Shown piece by piece: positions 20,606-31,803 of a stretch of 64,000 nt of DNA (positions are counted from its first letter, which is position 1; the number at the start of each line of letters is the position of its first letter). Made by a program: the position numbers and the translations under genes. This stretch comes from Piper betle (taxonomy: Eukaryota > Streptophyta > Magnoliopsida > Piperales > Piperaceae). The DNA lies in contig JAURVB010009077.1 in NCBI GenBank assembly GCA_033002965.1, positions 1 through 64,000 on the forward strand, in the 5' to 3' direction. The notes under the pieces were generated by a model. That model was not told where the DNA came from. It worked only from the letters and a program-made list of their open reading frames with translations, and did not search any database.

Positions 20606-23241
20606 GTGGAGGTATGCAGTATTGATTGTTATTTTTATTTGATCGTAAAATAGTTTTAGGCCGAATAACGCATTAGGACGCGTTTGATTATATTCGGGTG
20701 GGTTATTAGTTATAGAGCATGTCATTTGGATGTTATTGTGTTTGTTTTATTTTATGGGATTTTTCCATATTTTTCTAGATTTTTTAGAATTTATTACGAA
20801 CTAGTTATTATTTTGACTCGAGTAGGAATCGAGTCAATACTTATTTACGAAAATGCCATCGCACGCACTTCTTCTTCCTCCCGACCCTTCTTCACCCAAA
20901 CCCTCGCCGCCCCTCATTCTCGTTGCTGCCGCCGCCGCCGCCGACGCCGTGCTGCCGCCAATCGACGCTGCCCCGCCCCGCCGTGCAGTCGCCGTGCCGC
21001 CACGACCCACCCTGGCCACCGTCTCGCCGCCACGACGCCGGAATCGCCCCACGAAACCACCTCGGCCGCCGCCACTTCGGGCCGGATTCCGCCGCAGTCC
21101 GGGCCGCTCCGCCGCCGGTGTGACCCTGACGAGCACCCCCTTGCCGCCGCCGATGTTTCCCCCATCCTCCCGACCGCCGTGGAGGCCGGCCGGAGCCCCG
21201 ATCGGAGCACACCGCCGCCTCGCCGCCGACGGCCATCGCCGCCTTGGCTACTTTGTTTGACACCACCATCGGACCAAGCTCGTCGAGCTGGTGCCGATAG
21301 ACCCCCTGATTGTCCCGTCCCAAATCATCGCCGAAAAACCGTCGGAATCCGCCGGGAAACCGCCGACACTCGCCGGAAAACCGCCGGAACCGCCGAAAAA
21401 TTGGATTCGTGGGAAATTCGCCAGATCATCCGCCGAACGCACCCGGTCCAATCTGATCGGACTTCGGACGCCGCTAGGTGCCGAATTCGAGTTTCGAGCC
21501 GCGAAACGGAAACCCTAGCCGTCGCCGATTTTCGACGACGCGAGGTATAATTTATTTTAACTCAATTAATTGAAAGTATTGATTAGTAGAATTTGCATGC
21601 TATGATTGATGAATTGTGCATTGTAATTACTTATATAAATGTGGATTTGATTTAGAATAAAATATGAAATTTGTGGAATTGTGTGGTGTTAAAAATAGAA
21701 GTTATGAAACTAATTAGGGTTATTAAGTAATAATCATGATCTAATCAAACTAGCTTAAGTAGACTTGCTAGAATTGATATAGGTTGATGTGTGTTGATTG
21801 ACGTGTGATTGTGTTGATTGTGCGTGCATGCTATAGGATATGTGATTCATCATGCGGGCGTTAGTTTTTAGCTTGATTGTGTAGGTACGGTGTAGGAGCT
21901 CGCCGCCTAGGCGTGTGGACCCGTTTGGAGCTTCTACCAGGTCCGTTTAGGACTCGTTCTCTGTTTTTACGCTACTCTATTGTTATTTGATTTATCATGT
22001 GCAGGACGAGTTAAGTGGCGTTTTATCGGATCCCACTTAACTCGGGCCATTTAGCCAACAGTTTTTTTCGGATTAATAACCCTCGAGGATGAGATCCCTC
22101 GAGTTTGTTTTCGAACTTCAGATCCAGCTCACGTTGCCTTCGGGCCTATCGTATAAATCCCAACCCAGGCCATATATATATATATATATAGTTTTCGCGT
22201 TTTCGGTGAGAGATGGAATGAGGGTTACTTGCGGCCACGTCTTCAGATAGGGCGTGTGCCCGGAAGAGCGGGCTCTGGAGCTGGGGAGAACCCACTTCGT
22301 TCCCGAAGGATCCGGACAACTCCACCTTTGAGTTCCTCAAACCCGGAGAAGTGTGGAGGTTTACGGGTACTGCATTGCAGCGCATGTCTAGACTTGTGGT
22401 TCAAAGGGTACTGAAGGCGACTGCCTGAGAGTGCTCGGCCTTTGTGCTCAAGGCCAGGAGTAATATGGAAGGTGCAGAGGGCGGTAAGGAATGAAATTTG
22501 ATGCGAGAAGCAATAGAGAAATGGCCAAGGTATGAGAATGAGAAAGAAAGGGGGATGCTGTCGACGGCTCCCGTATGTGCCCTGATGAGAGTTCTTGAGG
22601 AAGTATACGATTTTGATTCAACAGGAGAGTTTGCTCTCCTGTGCCAGATTGATATTAGTTATTTTCCGGGCCGGTAACACTCGTTACTGACGGTTTTTCT
22701 ATATATATGTAGGTGAGGAATACGAGCGATGAAAGCTGTCGGGACTGCGGAGGAGCAGCACGGAACCGCGCACACATGTACCTGCCGCGTGTAATGTATA
22801 ATGATGGTTGTTTAATGCTATGTGGATGATTATTACAATGTGTTTTCTTGAATGAATTACTTGTTATAAAACGAACTGATAAATATGAATGAGTAGGGAG
22901 CCTTGGAGTTCAGACTCGGCTCGGGTAAAAACGAATGAGATAATGATTTAATGTCATGGTAGATTGTTATGTGTTATCGTATTTTCATAAAATAGTATAT
23001 ATTTTCTTTTGGTTTCTCATTTATTGTTTTGTCTTGTTTTTGCTTGTACATCATATCATGCATGTAGGACTCCGTTAGAACCCAATCGTTCCCATTCATG
23101 CATTTCATATTTGCATCTCCATCTTTAGACGCCGAGAGTAGATCCGGGTCGGCTTAACCGAATCTAGTAGATTAACGAACGGTTCGGTCGCCGGTGACAT
23201 TTCCGGGTCGGTTCACGAGTGAGCCGAAACGGGGTGTTACA
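19773..23241. repeat. 3.5-kb structure with ~560-bp terminal inverted repeats
   Basis: The left arm (19773-~20330) starts TGTAACACCCCATTTCGGCT and the right arm (~22683-23241) is its reverse complement, ending in AGCCGAAACGGGGTGTTACA. I aligned them by eye along their length: shared blocks include the GAACCGACCCGGAAATGTCA stretch, AAAATATATACTATTTTAT, ACACGCGGCAGGTACATGTG and TATATATAGAAAAACCGTCA. Differences are only a few per hundred bases near the ends. The ends are perfect over TGTAACACCCC except one base after. Long inverted ends fit a Mutator-like or foldback element, while TG...CA termini also resemble LTR ends. No target duplication was found (left flank TAATTAAAG, right flank ACACCAATG) and no transposase or gag-pol is encoded. 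Confidence 0.8.
20850..21545. other. GC-rich island inside the long-inverted-repeat structure
   Basis: About 700 bases of CCGCC-rich sequence with a long open frame on the plus strand (20684-21550) and open frames on the other strand as well. The translation is arginine/proline-rich low complexity without any domain, so coding is not supported. It is preceded by ATTTACGAAAATGCCATCGC, which has a close counterpart near 51235, and followed by a splice-donor-like CGCGAGGTATAA at about 21540. It could be a captured gene 5' end or an LTR segment. Confidence 0.5.
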
Positions 23242-23775
23242 ACACCAATGTCATCCCGACAATACCGCTATCGACAACAATTACCAAAAAATTGCTGAAT
23301 TTGTGAGTATAATAGATTATTTTGTTAATTTTTAATTTTTATAAATATATATTTTTCTCCAAAATAATCTACTTTCGAATATATAAAAGAGCTGGTTTCA
23401 AGTTCACAAATAAGCTAGTATCGAGCTCCTAAACGAGCTAGTATCGAGCTTTCAAATGAACTAGTTTCGAACTCTTAAACGATCTCGTTTTAAGTTCCCA
23501 AACAAGCTAATTTCGAGCTCTTAGAATTTAATAGTTTAAGCGTATTCGAATTTAAATCAAACTCAAACAATATCAAAAAATATTCAAATCGATTTCGAAC
23601 ATATATGCTAAAAACTCGTTCGATCTCGAGTCAAATTTGAACGAAATTTAACCTATTCGAGTTGAATTTAAACACAAAATAACTTGGCTCCCTCCCTCAT
23701 TTAACAACCCTATTTCAAGACCACCACTGCAACAACCATGTCTCTAATATTCTCACACCCTTTGAACGTTAGCAC

Positions 23776-24334
23776 TAGGGTTGCTAATTGAGCGAGCCAG
23801 CTCATGAGCATTTAACGTTCGGCTCGGCTTGACTCAACTCGAAACTCGACATTTAAATGCTCGACTCGAACTCGAATCTTACGAGCCGAACTTGAGCAAG
23901 GTCGTGTTCGATTCGACTCGACTCGGTTGTAACTCGAACTCGACTTGTAGTTCGACTCGATAAAATAATATAATAATATAGTCTTTATATTATATTATAT
24001 TTATATATATATATATATAAAATATAAAAATAAAGAAGCAAGATAATTGATATGGTAAGTATTCACCTTGCTCTCTTTTTTATAAGTGAGGTACTTTTGA
24101 CTTTTAATCGAACTGGTTTCGAGCTAACGAACGAGCCCATAAAAATTAAACAATTTAAGTATATTCAATCTCGAGCCGAACTCGAACACATAGAAGATAT
24201 TCGAATCCAACTTGAGCATATATGTCCAAAACTCGTTCGATTTCGAGTCGAGTTCGAACGAGTTTCAAACTATTTGAACCAAATTCGAACACATATTCAG
24301 CTCGGCTGGCTCACTCACTCAATTAGCACCCCTA
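23776..24334. mobile_element. Non-autonomous hAT element (559 bp) with 8-bp target duplication
   Basis: Inverted ends TAGGGTTGCTAATTGAGCGA (left) and, read from the right, TAGGGGTGCTAATTGAGTGA. Flanks are GTTAGCAC (23768-23775) and ATTAGCAC (24335-24342), an 8-bp duplication with one mismatch, diagnostic of hAT. The interior is a field of ACTCGA and CTCGAA repeats around an AT core with a TA microsatellite. No transposase. Confidence 0.85.
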
Positions 24335-24342
24335 ATTAGCAC

Positions 24343-25535
24343 CTTAGTACTCACAAGGAAGAAATGGATTTTAGAAAATTAGTGAAAGAGAGGATATTGT
24401 TAAAACTTAGATTTCTATTCTATCTAGAAGACGAATTGTGCTTGCAGTTTGCCGATGAATTTATTGTTCAATTAAATTGCTCGCACTTATGGTGGTTACA
24501 AGGAAAAACATACAATCGGATTTCATTAAAGGCAAGGACTTGACGCGCCTTTCAATAATAGCAACAAACTAATGTCTATGACAATGGCGAAATTCTGGCC
24601 CTGCAGTTTTCAAGCTTTTAAAACGCCCGTCCACAGTCACGACTATACATACAGCGTTTCGCGCTTCGCGCTTCCTGCATTCTAAGATACATTTTTTTTA
24701 TTATAACAGGCAGCCACCAAAAAATGGCAAAACGTTAAGAACCTTCTAAACAACGCATAATTAGTATCTGAATACTAATGTAATGTTTTGAACTTGCTGA
24801 ATATATTTTTTCCCCCACTTAGATTACTAGCGCACGTCAAAATTGCAAACGTAGAAGCCTTGTAACATATATTTCTAATACCTAAATGCATATTTACAAA
24901 AAGAAAATCGATTCAGGGAGAGATGAATCACACAAGTAACACCAGACAACCAATAAATAATTCAAACAGAGGCTAGATCCCTATTGACTGCATACTCAAT
25001 ATATTTAACGCATTGCACTTTCTACCAATAACCTCATACCTACATATGCCCAAAAGCCCCCCTATATAACCATTGAACACGCATCCAACGCGCACACATT
25101 GGATCCAACATGACAACGACAAACCTACCGATTATCCAAATAATTAAGACACTAATTCCTGAAGTAAGCATAGAAACATTTAGGCTACCAAATTTGAAAT
25201 TCTATAGACCAGCAAAATACTAAGATCTCCCTTCACCAAAAGCCTAGTAGAACCTAGCTTAGACCAGGTAACTATTGACTAGTAGCAGCTTATATTCTAA
25301 AAGCAATTGATTAGTAAATGACAGGCATATCATTGAACCGAAGTGCTAAAGATACACACTACATTCCTTTGCAAACTAACTATATTGTCTCAAACAGTAG
25401 AAAGACCCAACCAACTACAGTACAACTTACGACAAAAATGTACCAAATCAGCCAAAATACCAAGCTAGAGAAACTGATCTTGATTCATTTGAAGAACTCT
25501 TAGTCCTGAGTACAATGTACCACTACGCACTGGAT
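24343..25535. other. 3' flank of the hnRNP-like gene
   Basis: AT-rich. The part from about 24950 to 25535 probably includes the 3' UTR of the minus-strand RRM gene. No ORF or RNA gene is supported. Confidence 0.4.
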
Positions 25536-27555
25536 CTACCTTGAATACGGATGATAGCGACCACCACCACTATAGCCACCTCTACCTCCAAATATGCCAC
25601 CTGCACCATAACCACCACTAGGGCCAGAATCATAACTACCCAAGTAACTACCATAGCCATCACCACCTCGGCTATAGCCGCCTAAACCCCCAGAACCATA
25701 GCTCCCACCATATCCACCATAAGACCCAAAACGACTGGAGAAACCTAGGGAAGAATCACCTCTGTAACCTCCAAAGCTGCCTCCACCATATCCACCATAG
25801 CCACTATCAAATTCTCCTGCACTTCCACCAAACCCACCATAGCCGCCATACCTAGAACTGAAGCTTCCAGAAGTCCTATAAGAAGAGGCGAATCTGCTGC
25901 CACCATAGCCATTATAAGAATCGCCAAATCCACCCAAACCATCACCAAATGATCGACCCCTATTCTCACTAAAATATGGCACAGGTGGGGGACCAGAGGC
26001 TTGTTTTGGCTCAGCCTTCTTGATTTCGACCTACATCACAGCAAGAAGATTAACCTAGTTCCTCACTAATCCTGAAGCCCATGTGGGAAACACAACTGAA
26101 CTTCTTGAAGCCCCTACTTTGAGTAAACAAATCACGGAGCCATAGAGCTCAGATGGGACATGCAATTGCAAGATATGCAAGCCTAAGTAAAATAAATGAC
26201 ACTAAAGTTTCAGCATGACAACCTACTGAGCTTACCTGAGCACCTGCAAAGTCTATCATATTTCCTTTTGATAAAAGATCATCAACAACTTGTTCTGAAT
26301 CAAATACAACAAATCCAAAACCACGTGAACGTTTTGTTGCATGATCAAGGATAATTTCGCTTTCCATGACTTTCCCAAATTTGGAGAAGAAGTTCTTGAA
26401 ATCATCTACAACCAAACAAATATAGGCTAGAACTTAATTAGAATGTGATCTACCTTTGGAAACCATATAAAACATGCAATTTTGATTCAAAGCGGGGGTA
26501 AAGTACACACCATTAGTAGACGTTGCTGGCAACCCACCAACAAATATTTTCTTTGTTCTAAGATCTTTTGATTGGACAGATCCTTTGGGGATAGTTCTTT
26601 TAATTTCAACCTGAAAGAGGAATTACGTAGTGCATTAAGCAGAAAGATCAAATTCTTCCACATAGATAACTATAATCAACCTGGTTTTTAAAAAAGACAT
26701 CTTAGTAAAACAGCTAAAATGATTTGAAACAAGTTTTAATAGGTCTTTTTAGAAGTATAATGGAAGAGCACGTAATCTATTGGGTAAGTGAACTTGAGAA
26801 GGGGGCAACTTACTTGTTTCCCACTGAAAACATGGGTGTCGGCAATCACTTTATCAACAACAGAAGGATCCGCATAAGTAATAAATCCAAAGCCTCGCGG
26901 GTGGCCGGTGATGCGATCTTTCATAATCACCGAATCAATTATCTTCCCGTAGTTCTCAAAGTGCTTGGTAAAAGTGGCTTCAAACGTGAATCAGAAAAAA
27001 AAAAAACATCACGCACAGTTAAGATCATGGGAAAACATACCAACCACAGATACGACCATAGTCCAAAACAGAATCTACTAAGCCAGTTATAGCATGGAAG
27101 CCAACGTTAATCATTCTCATCGAAAGACTAAAAGTCCTAAAACAATTCAACTTGGAACAAGTCCCTGTCCTTTAAAAGGATACACAGGCAGTATTATTAG
27201 CAGCTCGTGAAGAAGAAATAGGTGGCAGGTCATGATAAACAATTTTTTTAAAAAAAGGAGAAACAACACGACCAGTGTTTACAATGAAACAACAAGACTA
27301 GTATTTACTCAATCAATAGCAAGCAGATCAAAGCTATTAGAAGAAGTAGAGAAGGGACAACGAAACTCACCGGTGGTTGTATCTTTCGGAAGCCCTCCGA
27401 CGAAAATTTTCCTGCAAACAAGCACAATCAAAACCAGGAAAGCAAGTCGAAAAAAATCTTTTCTTTAACCAAAAACAATTAGAAGAACAGCACGAGAAGG
27501 AGAAAGAATACCCGGGGCTGGCCCCATCCTTGAAATCGTTGGACTTGGCCGCCAT
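25536..27555 (-). CDS. hnRNP A/B-like RNA-binding protein, two RRMs and Gly-rich tail
   Basis: Plant heterogeneous nuclear ribonucleoprotein 1-type (Musashi-like) protein, expected to bind mRNA in nucleus and cytoplasm. Six exons on the minus strand join in phase: 27555-27512, 27411-27371, 26977-26814, 26610-26511, 26405-26236, 26030-25536, giving 337 residues. After a short N-terminus (MAAKSNDFKDGASPG), RRM1 spans about residues 15-93 (RNP2 KIFVGGLP, RNP1 RGFGFITY, SVIMKDRITGHPRGFGF), a linker VEIKRTIPKG follows, then RRM2 at about 106-182 (KIFVGGLP, ATKRSRGFGFVVFD). The tail from about 190 is GGYGG/SYGSGG-rich, a low-complexity region of the kind that drives RNP condensates, and ends RYHPYSR, a PY-type import signal candidate. 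An in-frame ATG two codons upstream (27561) is an alternative start. No damage seen. Confidence 0.95.
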
Positions 27556-28740
27556 GACCAAGAAGCGATCGAAGATCCCGAATTTAGGGCAAGAGATTGG
27601 AAGCTGCTACGGCTTCTTCCTTCGTCCTCCCCCTTCTCCCCAAATTCTCGGTCGCGCGAAAAGACGCCCACTACCCCCACCTTTGGCTCTCATCGTGTAG
27701 TATATACTCGGCGGGGAGGGTAAAATGGGTAATTCATGACCACTGGACCCTCCATCTTCCTCTCTCCTTCTTTTTATTAGGGGAACGGGGGAGCATATTC
27801 GACGAAAATAAAATGTCACGTAGAATTCGGTTTTATTTTTTATAAAATTATAAATAAATTGATTATATTGATATTTTGGATCTGAACCCAACTAAATTAA
27901 ATTAATGAAATTTTTTTAAAAAAAATCCAAGTTTTATATTTTATGTTGATTGTCGCGAAGGTATAATATTTTATGATTAAATTTATTATTATTATTATAA
28001 TATATATATATATACTTATTAAATTACTATGTTGACTAAAATAAGGATATAATTAATTAATTAAATAAATTATTTTTTCAAAACTTTTGAATTTGATTAT
28101 TCGGTTATCAAATCGAATTAACCAAAATATTTTAACTTTGGTTTGGTTTGGGTTGCCAAACGAAATTCAATTAATTAAATTTGATTCAGCTCCAACCAAA
28201 TGCATCAATCACCCTCGCATTAGTTACATTTAATTTAGTAAAAGCTTTTAGAATGTAGAAATAGTTGGATGAGGAGGATAATTTTATCAAAGTTAAAAAA
28301 TGTATGCCATGTGATTTAAACAAATGACTAGATTTTTATGTCGGTGATATTTTTATTCTGACGGTTGTTATACTAAACCTTGTCATTAATTAAATTGTTA
28401 TTAGATTTAGATGTTTGTATATAGTTATGTTCATAATTTGAAGGACCTAAATGAAAATTCAAATATAAAATAAATATACTATATGATTTAAATGAATGAC
28501 TAGATTTATAAATTGTTGATATTTCTATACCAGCAGTTGTTAGGCTGTTGATACTAAGCCTTGACATTAATTAATCTGTTTTTAGATTTAGATGTTTGTT
28601 TATAGCTATTACATAAATTGAAGGACCTAAATGAAAAATAAAATAAAATAGAATGTATTTACTAAGAATTTGATAGTCTTCTACAATCATATTTTTTGTT
28701 ATTTGAATAAAAAAATAGAGAAATTTAGGGTAAAAAAGAG
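27556..28740. other. Upstream region of the hnRNP-like gene and AT-rich spacer
   Basis: 27556-27700 is GC-richer and probably the leader and core promoter of the minus-strand gene. Beyond about 27840 the sequence is very AT-rich with a direct repeat (listed separately). No gene. Confidence 0.4.
28311..28655. repeat. Tandem duplication, ~172-180-bp unit
   Basis: GATTTAAACAAATGACTAGA at 28313 recurs as GATTTAAATGAATGACTAGA at 28485, and AAGGACCTAAATGAAAA at 28441 recurs at 28621. The units also share TGTTATACTAA/TGTTGATACTAA, CATTAATTAA and TAGATTTAGATGTTTGT. Two diverged copies in direct orientation. Confidence 0.85.
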
Positions 28741-28782
28741 GGCTTTATTGTCCAAAATTTACAATTCTGAGGGGGACTATAG

Positions 28783-28975
28783 TGGGCCGGATAACATCCA
28801 ATTAATGGGCTTTGAAGGAAATGCCCAACTGATATGACTAATGGGCCAATATTTGCCCATGAAATGCACCAGAGATTTTCCCGGCAAATTTGCCGATTTG
28901 AACTGTCGGCGACCAACCGCGCCATAGGCGGCGGCGGCGGCGACGACCAATTCCGCCACTTTTGGCCATATATAG
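28783..28975 (+). promoter_or_regulatory. Site II elements and TATA box for the small plus-strand gene
   Basis: TGGGCC at 28783-28788 and 28842-28847 and TGGGCT at 28806-28811 precede a TATATAG at 28969-28975. A transcription start near 29000 would place the GC-richer 29000-29110 stretch in the 5' leader. The assignment rests on motifs and spacing. Confidence 0.5.
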
Positions 28976-29205
28976 CAATTTGGGAAGGAGACGGGTTTCT
29001 CGCTCTGCCGCTTTTACTCTAACCGCATCCCAATCTTAAACACCGCCGGTTTCCGTTCTTTGGATCTGGAGCTACAATTACCACTCGCATCAACGAAGCT
29101 TCCCGTCGAGTGTGTGAAAAGCTTGCTACTTTTTTCCTTTTGGATCAAAGTTTCATCACTCTTGTTGAGTTTTCGGATGAACATTGGCATTGTTTGATAC
29201 TGTAT

Positions 29206-29463
29206 ATGGCGATGGATTGTTTGCAGGAGGAGGGGGAGAGAATGGTTGGATCGGTTTGTGATCAGGAGGTGAAGAAGGAGCAAGTTGAAGAGCAAGGCCA
29301 TTCGTCGTCTGGGCGAAGTCTATTGAACAAGCAGATGAGCGGTAGGGGCAACTGCCACTGCTCGCCCACCACCCACGCCGGTTCTCTTCGCCACAGCAGC
29401 TCCGTCGGGTATAACCTTTCGGAGCTTATGATCAAGAAGTCCCCCCAGGCCCAGATTGCTTGA
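29206..29463 (+). CDS. Small serine-rich-type plant protein, function unknown
   Basis: About 85 residues from ATG 29206 (MAMDCLQEEGERMVG) to TGA 29461-29463. In-frame ATGs at 29110 and 29242 are also possible; a CAG at 29221-29224 could be an acceptor, in which case translation would begin at 29242. The recognisable part is NCHCSPTTHAGSLRHSSSV, close to the C-x-CSPTTHxGSFRC motif of small plant 'serine-rich protein-related' proteins. The C-terminus (YNLSELMIKKSPQAQIA) is not one I recognise. A TATA box and site II elements upstream support a real gene. Function is unknown; the motif match is from memory. Confidence 0.55.
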   Translation: MAMDCLQEEGERMVGSVCDQEVKKEQVEEQGHSSSGRSLLNKQMSGRGNCHCSPTTHAGSLRHSSSVGYNLSELMIKKSPQAQIA

Positions 29464-30635
29464 AAGCCTGCCATTGATACAACAAACCAAGAGAGGAAGC
29501 AGTTTGGTCTAGTAGCTTATTTCTGTTTTTTTTTAAAATTCCTGTGCTAACTGGTGCCGATGACAGTTTTTGTTATAAGCTGTGCTCCTGCTTTGATAGT
29601 TAATTGAGCATTTTTTTTGTTTTTTCGAAGGGTTGATTAAGCATTTTAGAAGGTGTTTATGTTCATATGATTGTTGTCTTACTGAGATTTGGGCGTTGAT
29701 ATCTCAGTAATTGATCAGCTAGTATTTGTGTGCCTCTATATGTTGTGGATTATTCTCTTTTATTTTAATTATTATCTGGTAAAAATATGGTTGAATGAAA
29801 ACTGCAAATGGGTAGTGCTTGAGATTCAAAGATCAGATCAAACGTCAACTGTTAGGTTCACCTTCTCAGAGAACTTTAACATGTGAATGCACAGCAGCAC
29901 CAAGTCATGATTCAATGAACATTTCCAGGATGATCTTACCATGTACGAACTTTCAAGACTCTTTCTAAAACACAAGGCATGATCAATTCAACAGATACAG
30001 TTGGGAAGGATATGCCAATCTTGCAAGCAAACATGACCCATTTTTTTCAACCTTTTGGACGGTTTACCATGCAGGCTTTACGTCCTATTTCAACATCTTT
30101 GCTTGTTGTGTATATGGTTCTTCCACTGGAAGTATATTATACGACGTTCTTTGTCTTGTATGAAAGATGGGTCGTTTTCTAAATTGCGTTTTCGGCTTTG
30201 GTCTTTGAAATTCCTCGTACAAATTATGATAGTATTACACCAATGTTGCGTCAATGGAGTAGTCTATTTCAATGGCATTCGAAAACAATGAATATTGTTC
30301 AATCCCAGAGGTTGCGTCAGACACTGTAAAAGACTCAAAACTGTTCGATGAGTTGTGACTTGAACATGCTATGATAACACACACATTAGAACAGGAATGA
30401 TCTCTTACATACACAAAGGCCAATCAAAAGCATCAAAATCTTCCCATATACAAAGGCCAAGAAACTATTAAGAAGTTCAAGAAACATGCACCCATATCAC
30501 AAATCACAAACATATGCGAGGCACAAAACCTAGTATACACACAAAACCCCAAAGGTGTGACATTTCTTACGTACTCACTCTTTTAATTTTAACACTGTAC
30601 AAGGAGTCAGTACTGGGTTACTGAGTCAACTCGGC
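29464..30635. other. Convergent spacer
   Basis: 3' flanks of the small plus-strand gene and of the RING gene on the minus strand. Only short ORFs (29689-29886, 29979-30291) with no resemblance to known families. Confidence 0.4.
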
Positions 30636-31097
30636 TCAAAACCACGCGCACTCGCCGTCGCCGGCGGCGGCGGAGGTGGCGCCGGTGTCGTCGATGGGGA
30701 GGACATGGGCGCGGCAGAGGGGGCAGGTGACGTTCCAGTAGCAGAGCCATTTCTCAAGGCAGGCCTTGTGGAAGAAGTGGCCGCAGAGGAGGCGGTTGGC
30801 TTCCGAGTCGGCGTCGAATCGGGTGAGGCAGACGGCGCAGTCCTGCTCCGCCGGCCGCCGGAGGAAGGAGGAGAACCGCCCCGCCGGGCACCGGAATCGG
30901 AACTCCTCGGCGATGGGGGCGTCGGGGTGGTGGTTCGGCGACTCCCAGTCGTCGCCGGCGCCGTCGGGGTACCGGATGCCGACGACTTGGAGGATGGAGC
31001 GGAGGAGCTCCTTCAAGATGGCGACGGAGATGGCTGTGTTAACGAGGACCACGGCGAGCACGCCCTCGGTGGGTGTCGGCATGCTTGAAAGACCCAT
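30636..31097 (-). CDS. XERICO-like RING-H2 E3 ubiquitin ligase
   Basis: Intronless coding region of 153 residues, slightly shorter than Arabidopsis XERICO (about 160). It begins MGLSSMPTPTEGVLAVVLVN, the family's signature N-terminus, containing a membrane segment (about residues 11-40). A variable middle follows, then a complete RING-H2 finger with C87, C90, C105, H107, H110, C113, C125, C128 (C3-H2-C3, seen as CAVCLTRF, LLCGHFFHKACLEKW, NVTCPLC). XERICO-type ligases act at the ER membrane and raise ABA levels and drought tolerance in Arabidopsis; that role is transferred by family, not shown here. GC-rich coding sequence. A 5'-UTR intron (31110-31680) and a TATA box at 31795-31803 fit upstream. 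Confidence 0.92.
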   Translation of the reverse strand: MGLSSMPTPTEGVLAVVLVNTAISVAILKELLRSILQVVGIRYPDGAGDDWESPNHHPDAPIAEEFRFRCPAGRFSSFLRRPAEQDCAVCLTRFDADSEANRLLCGHFFHKACLEKWLCYWNVTCPLCRAHVLPIDDTGATSAAAGDGECAWF

Positions 31098-31690
31098 TTT
31101 TTTTTATATCTGATCTGCTCTTTTCTTTTTGGTTGGTTGGAAAAATCTGATCTTTAAAAACAGCTCTTTCACTGCTAGAAATCAACAGCTACAAGGTCAA
31201 GAGTTATTCGTTCATGCAGCAGACAATTTAGCTATTGGTGGGAGGAAGGTGTTAGCATACACTTTAAGAGGGGATATATTACCTGGGTTGGTCAGATGGG
31301 TTGTTATTCAGTTTTTCCAATGCTCAGATGGAAAACCTTTGAGATCTACAAGGAAGAAGAGCATGGGAATTCAGATATTAGCACCTCAGAAATTTAACGA
31401 AATTGTAGGAGAAAACATGATAATGAGAACAGTCAGGAAGAAGGTAAACAACAAAAAATAAAGCCTACTCTTCAAGCATCACATGAACAAGCTAAGAACA
31501 AAAACAACAACAAATCCAATCTGAAACCAATCAAGGAATCAATCCAACTAAAAGACTTATAGCTAGAAGCTTCACATCATCAAAATTCACAAGTACCATA
31601 TGAATTTAAAACTAGGACAAAGCATAAAACTGGTCTGAAAGCCTCAAAATATGGATTTAACAAGTTGGAGTTTTGCTTACCGGATGAGAA

Positions 31691-31803
31691 TCATATATAA
31701 GAATCGATCTCAGGTTGGGACGACATGGTAGCTTACTAGCGCAGGTGTGTTGTTTAATAATGTTTACCCAGGAAGCTCTGAAATCTAGAGCCGGATTTAT
31801 ATA
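31691..31803 (-). promoter_or_regulatory. Probable TATA box, leader exon and uORF of the XERICO-like gene
   Basis: On the minus strand TATATAAAT (31803-31795) is followed about 70 bases later by an 11-codon uORF (ATG 31726 to TGA 31691-31693, MSSQPEIDSYI). A strong donor CCG/GTAAGC follows, the exon ending at 31681. An acceptor ATCAG at 31110 precedes the main ATG by 12 bases. This gives a 571-bp leader intron. No transcript evidence. Confidence 0.5.

Larger units (their letters stand above)
18979..23712. mobile_element. Old hAT-like element split by a large nested insertion
   Basis: The left part (18979-~19200) and right part (~23260-23712) match, in the same layout, the ends of the clean hAT element at 23776-24334: a TA/ATGGGTxxCTAAT-like terminus, then dense subterminal ACTCGA/CTCGAGCT motifs (19028-19180 and 23390-23670). 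The right end reads CAACCCTA at 23712. Candidate target duplications (TTTACAAA at 18972, TTTCAAGA at 23713) match at only five of eight positions, so the insertion is old or the limits are slightly off. About 4 kb of other repeats are nested inside. Confidence 0.5.

Noticed and set aside
20684..21550. 288-codon open frame on the plus strand, with other frames also open
   Set aside because: Arg/Pro-rich low complexity from a CCGCC-rich stretch, open in several frames on both strands, no domain, inside a repeat structure.
18979..23712. A complete LTR retrotransposon
   Set aside because: No gag, protease, reverse transcriptase or integrase motifs, no primer-binding site seen, and the long repeats are inverted, not direct.
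28311..28655. CRISPR-like or satellite array
   Set aside because: Only two diverged ~175-bp copies in a eukaryotic spacer; a local duplication is sufficient.
30705..31113. Plus-strand ORFs over the RING gene
   Set aside because: Shadows of the GC-rich XERICO-like gene on the other strand.
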